The translations under genes and the position numbers were made by a program. Under the pieces are notes generated by a model. It was given only the letters and a program-made list of their open reading frames with translations. It had not been told where the DNA came from and did not search any database. Positions 6,457 to 7,896 of a stretch of 7,896 nt of DNA are shown piece by piece. Positions within the stretch are counted from its first letter, which is position 1; every line of letters begins with the position of its first letter. This DNA comes from Bacteroidales bacterium (GTDB lineage Bacteria; Bacteroidota; Bacteroidia; Bacteroidales; UBA1556): NCBI GenBank assembly GCA_029939445.1, contig JAOZSY010000033.1:1-7896 (forward strand), read 5' to 3'.

Positions 6457-7896
6457 TTATATCTTTAGTATTTTTGTAGTAAATATAGTGCTGCTAGTAC
6501 TGCTTAGTTTTATTATATAACTACCAACGGGCAGGTCTTTAATATTAAGACTTAGAAATTCTTGTTTAGGATTGAGTTTTTTTGAAATTAATAGCTTCCC
6601 TTTAATATCAAAAATTTCTAATGTTGTAAGTCCTATATTATTATTAAAATCAATATTTAGGATATCTTTTGTTGGATTTGGATAAGTAGATATTGGGTTT
6701 AGTTTTGAACCGTTTTCAATTCCATTAATTATACTAATAGTTATGGCATCGTTACCAGTACATCCGTTAGTATCTGTTACTATTACAAAATATGTTTGAT
6801 TCCCATAACCGTAATTGCTACCATCAACTGTAATGCTTTGAGATGTAGCACCAGTATTCCAAATATAACTCTGATAGTTTCCTGCATTTAATACAATTGT
6901 TTGAGTTTGGAATATGACAGTATCTGCTCCTAAGTTTGGTGTTGGTGGTAGATTTACATCCACTGTGATGAATGATGTATCGGATATGCAGGCGAATGCA
7001 TCTTTTGCCCATACACTATATGTTGTAGTGATAAACGGAGCTACCATATGACTTTCTGCACTTAGCAATGAGTTATCCCAATGCAGCATCTTTATTCCTA
7101 AACCACCACTTGCTTGACAAGAAATTTCAACACTGTCGCCAAAGCATGTAGAAGAACCTGAAGTAGTATTTAATACCATAGGTGAAGCTTGCCCAATTAC
7201 GGTTGTAGATGTGTTAGTAGTATTCAAGCTATTTGTAACAGTAACAGTATATGTTCCTGTTGGGAGGTTGCTAATTGTGTCATTTGTTGATCCATTACTC
7301 CAAAGGTATGTATATGGAGGGTTGATATCAATAGTTTTAGCGATTGCTATACCTGTTGAGTCTCCATAACATAGTACATTAGTTTTGTCTATAGAGACGC
7401 TTAATTCTGAATGAATACTTAATATATATACATTACCAGAATTATAATTATTATATGGAGCGCTAATAGCAACTTCTATTCTACCATCATTATTATAATC
7501 GCCAAGGTATTCAATAGTTCTTCCAAATCTATCGCTAGAATTTAATGCTGGAATATCATAGTAATTTATCAAATTATGTGTGTTCACATTATCGTTAGTA
7601 TCTAGAGTTATGAAATGCACTCCTCCTTTATCACCATCTAATCGATAAGCGCCAGAAACAAAATCGTTTAGCCCATCTCCATTAATATCAGGAATGGATG
7701 AAAGCCCTGTTGAGAAATTGCTTGAAAATGGGTTTGAGCCAGAAACTACACTATTACTAATTTTAGAATAAGAAAGTACGTTAGCGCCTGTATCTAAGTA
7801 TAAAATGTAAAAAGCACCAGCTCCTCCAGGTCCATCTTGATCATTTGGAGAACCAATAATCACATCGTTAAACCCATCATTATTGTAATCGCCAAT
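6457..7896 (-). CDS. Secreted FG-GAP/SprB-repeat protein with T9SS type A sorting domain, N-terminus outside window
   Basis: The frame is open at the right edge and ends with TAA at 6457, giving 479 C-terminal residues (numbered from the edge). Three FG-GAP/integrin-type repeats are seen, with calcium-loop motifs GDYNNDGFND (2-11), DINGDGLND (70-78) and a degenerate GDYNNDGRIE (132-141). These suggest the last blades of a beta-propeller, with more upstream. A SprB-type repeat follows (about 164-233: VLCYGDSTGIAIA, YLWSNGS, LPTGTYTVTVT), then two Ig-like modules (about 240-390) including WNTGATSQSITV and VIVTDTNGC. The last 75 residues are a type A T9SS sorting domain: STYPNPTKDILNIDF, LEIFDIKGKLL, LPVGSYIIKL, final TKILKI. 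Proteins of this kind cross the inner membrane by Sec and are then exported and anchored or released by T9SS; the ligand is unknown. An apparent GTG start at 7861-7863 is simply a Val codon inside the first FG-GAP repeat. Confidence 0.94.
   Translation of the reverse strand: MGDYNNDGFNDVIIGSPNDQDGPGGAGAFYILYLDTGANVLSYSKISNSVVSGSNPFSSNFSTGLSSIPDINGDGLNDFVSGAYRLDGDKGGVHFITLDTNDNVNTHNLINYYDIPALNSSDRFGRTIEYLGDYNNDGRIEVAISAPYNNYNSGNVYILSIHSELSVSIDKTNVLCYGDSTGIAIAKTIDINPPYTYLWSNGSTNDTISNLPTGTYTVTVTNSLNTTNTSTTVIGQASPMVLNTTSGSSTCFGDSVEISCQASGGLGIKMLHWDNSLLSAESHMVAPFITTTYSVWAKDAFACISDTSFITVDVNLPPTPNLGADTVIFQTQTIVLNAGNYQSYIWNTGATSQSITVDGSNYGYGNQTYFVIVTDTNGCTGNDAITISIINGIENGSKLNPISTYPNPTKDILNIDFNNNIGLTTLEIFDIKGKLLISKKLNPKQEFLSLNIKDLPVGSYIIKLSSTSSTIFTTKILKI

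Noticed and set aside
6457..7863. Surface protein starting at GTG 7863 as a complete 468-residue gene
   Set aside because: The frame continues to the right edge and the bases upstream encode GDYNNDGFND, an FG-GAP calcium loop. The GTG is an internal Val codon, so the gene is partial.
1..7896. CRISPR array, insertion sequence, tRNA/rRNA or defence cassette
   Set aside because: No regularly spaced repeats, transposase motifs, paired terminal repeats or RNA-gene signatures were seen; the window is filled by ordinary co-directional genes.

Overview
This 7,896-base window is strongly AT-rich and reads as chromosome from a member of the Bacteroidota. The evidence is a protein ending in a type IX secretion (T9SS) sorting domain with a SprB-type repeat, TAnnTTTG promoter boxes, poor Shine-Dalgarno sequences, a Bacteroidota-style GuaA N-terminus, and a TatC with the long Cys-containing first periplasmic loop I associate with this phylum. 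The TatC motif HLDILR leans towards Bacteroidales-like lineages, but that placement is from memory and weak.

All seven supported genes lie on the minus strand, so transcription runs from right to left. In that order they are: (1) the C-terminal 479 residues of a large secreted FG-GAP/SprB/T9SS surface protein (7896 to 6457); (2) guaA, GMP synthase (6336 to 4807); (3) a periplasmic protein with two or three LysM repeats and a periplasmic-binding-protein-like domain (4656 to 2764); (4) a 36-residue single-span membrane protein two bases after it (2761 to 2651); (5) tatA (2570 to 2331); (6) tatC (2316 to 1465); (7) most of a conserved protein of unknown function whose C-terminus lies off the left edge (1417 to 1).

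Likely transcription units are: the surface protein alone, with a possible terminator before guaA; guaA alone, with a TAnnTTTG box almost touching its ATG and a hairpin terminator after its stop; the LysM protein with the small membrane protein; and tatA-tatC, possibly continuing into the conserved gene, starting from a TAnnTTTG box just upstream of tatA. The Tat pair exports folded proteins across the inner membrane. The LysM protein is probably a periplasmic cell-wall factor and the large protein is exported by Sec and then T9SS, so most of the window concerns the cell envelope, with guaA as an unrelated housekeeping gene. No gap between genes exceeds 160 bases. I see no mobile element, CRISPR array, tRNA or rRNA.

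I do not see a clear new multi-gene system. The points most worth following are the unlisted 36-residue membrane protein coupled to the LysM gene, the LpoA-like architecture of the LysM protein, a possibly leaderless guaA transcript, and departures in TatC (no glutamate at the position of E. coli Glu15, and an extended loop with two cysteines).
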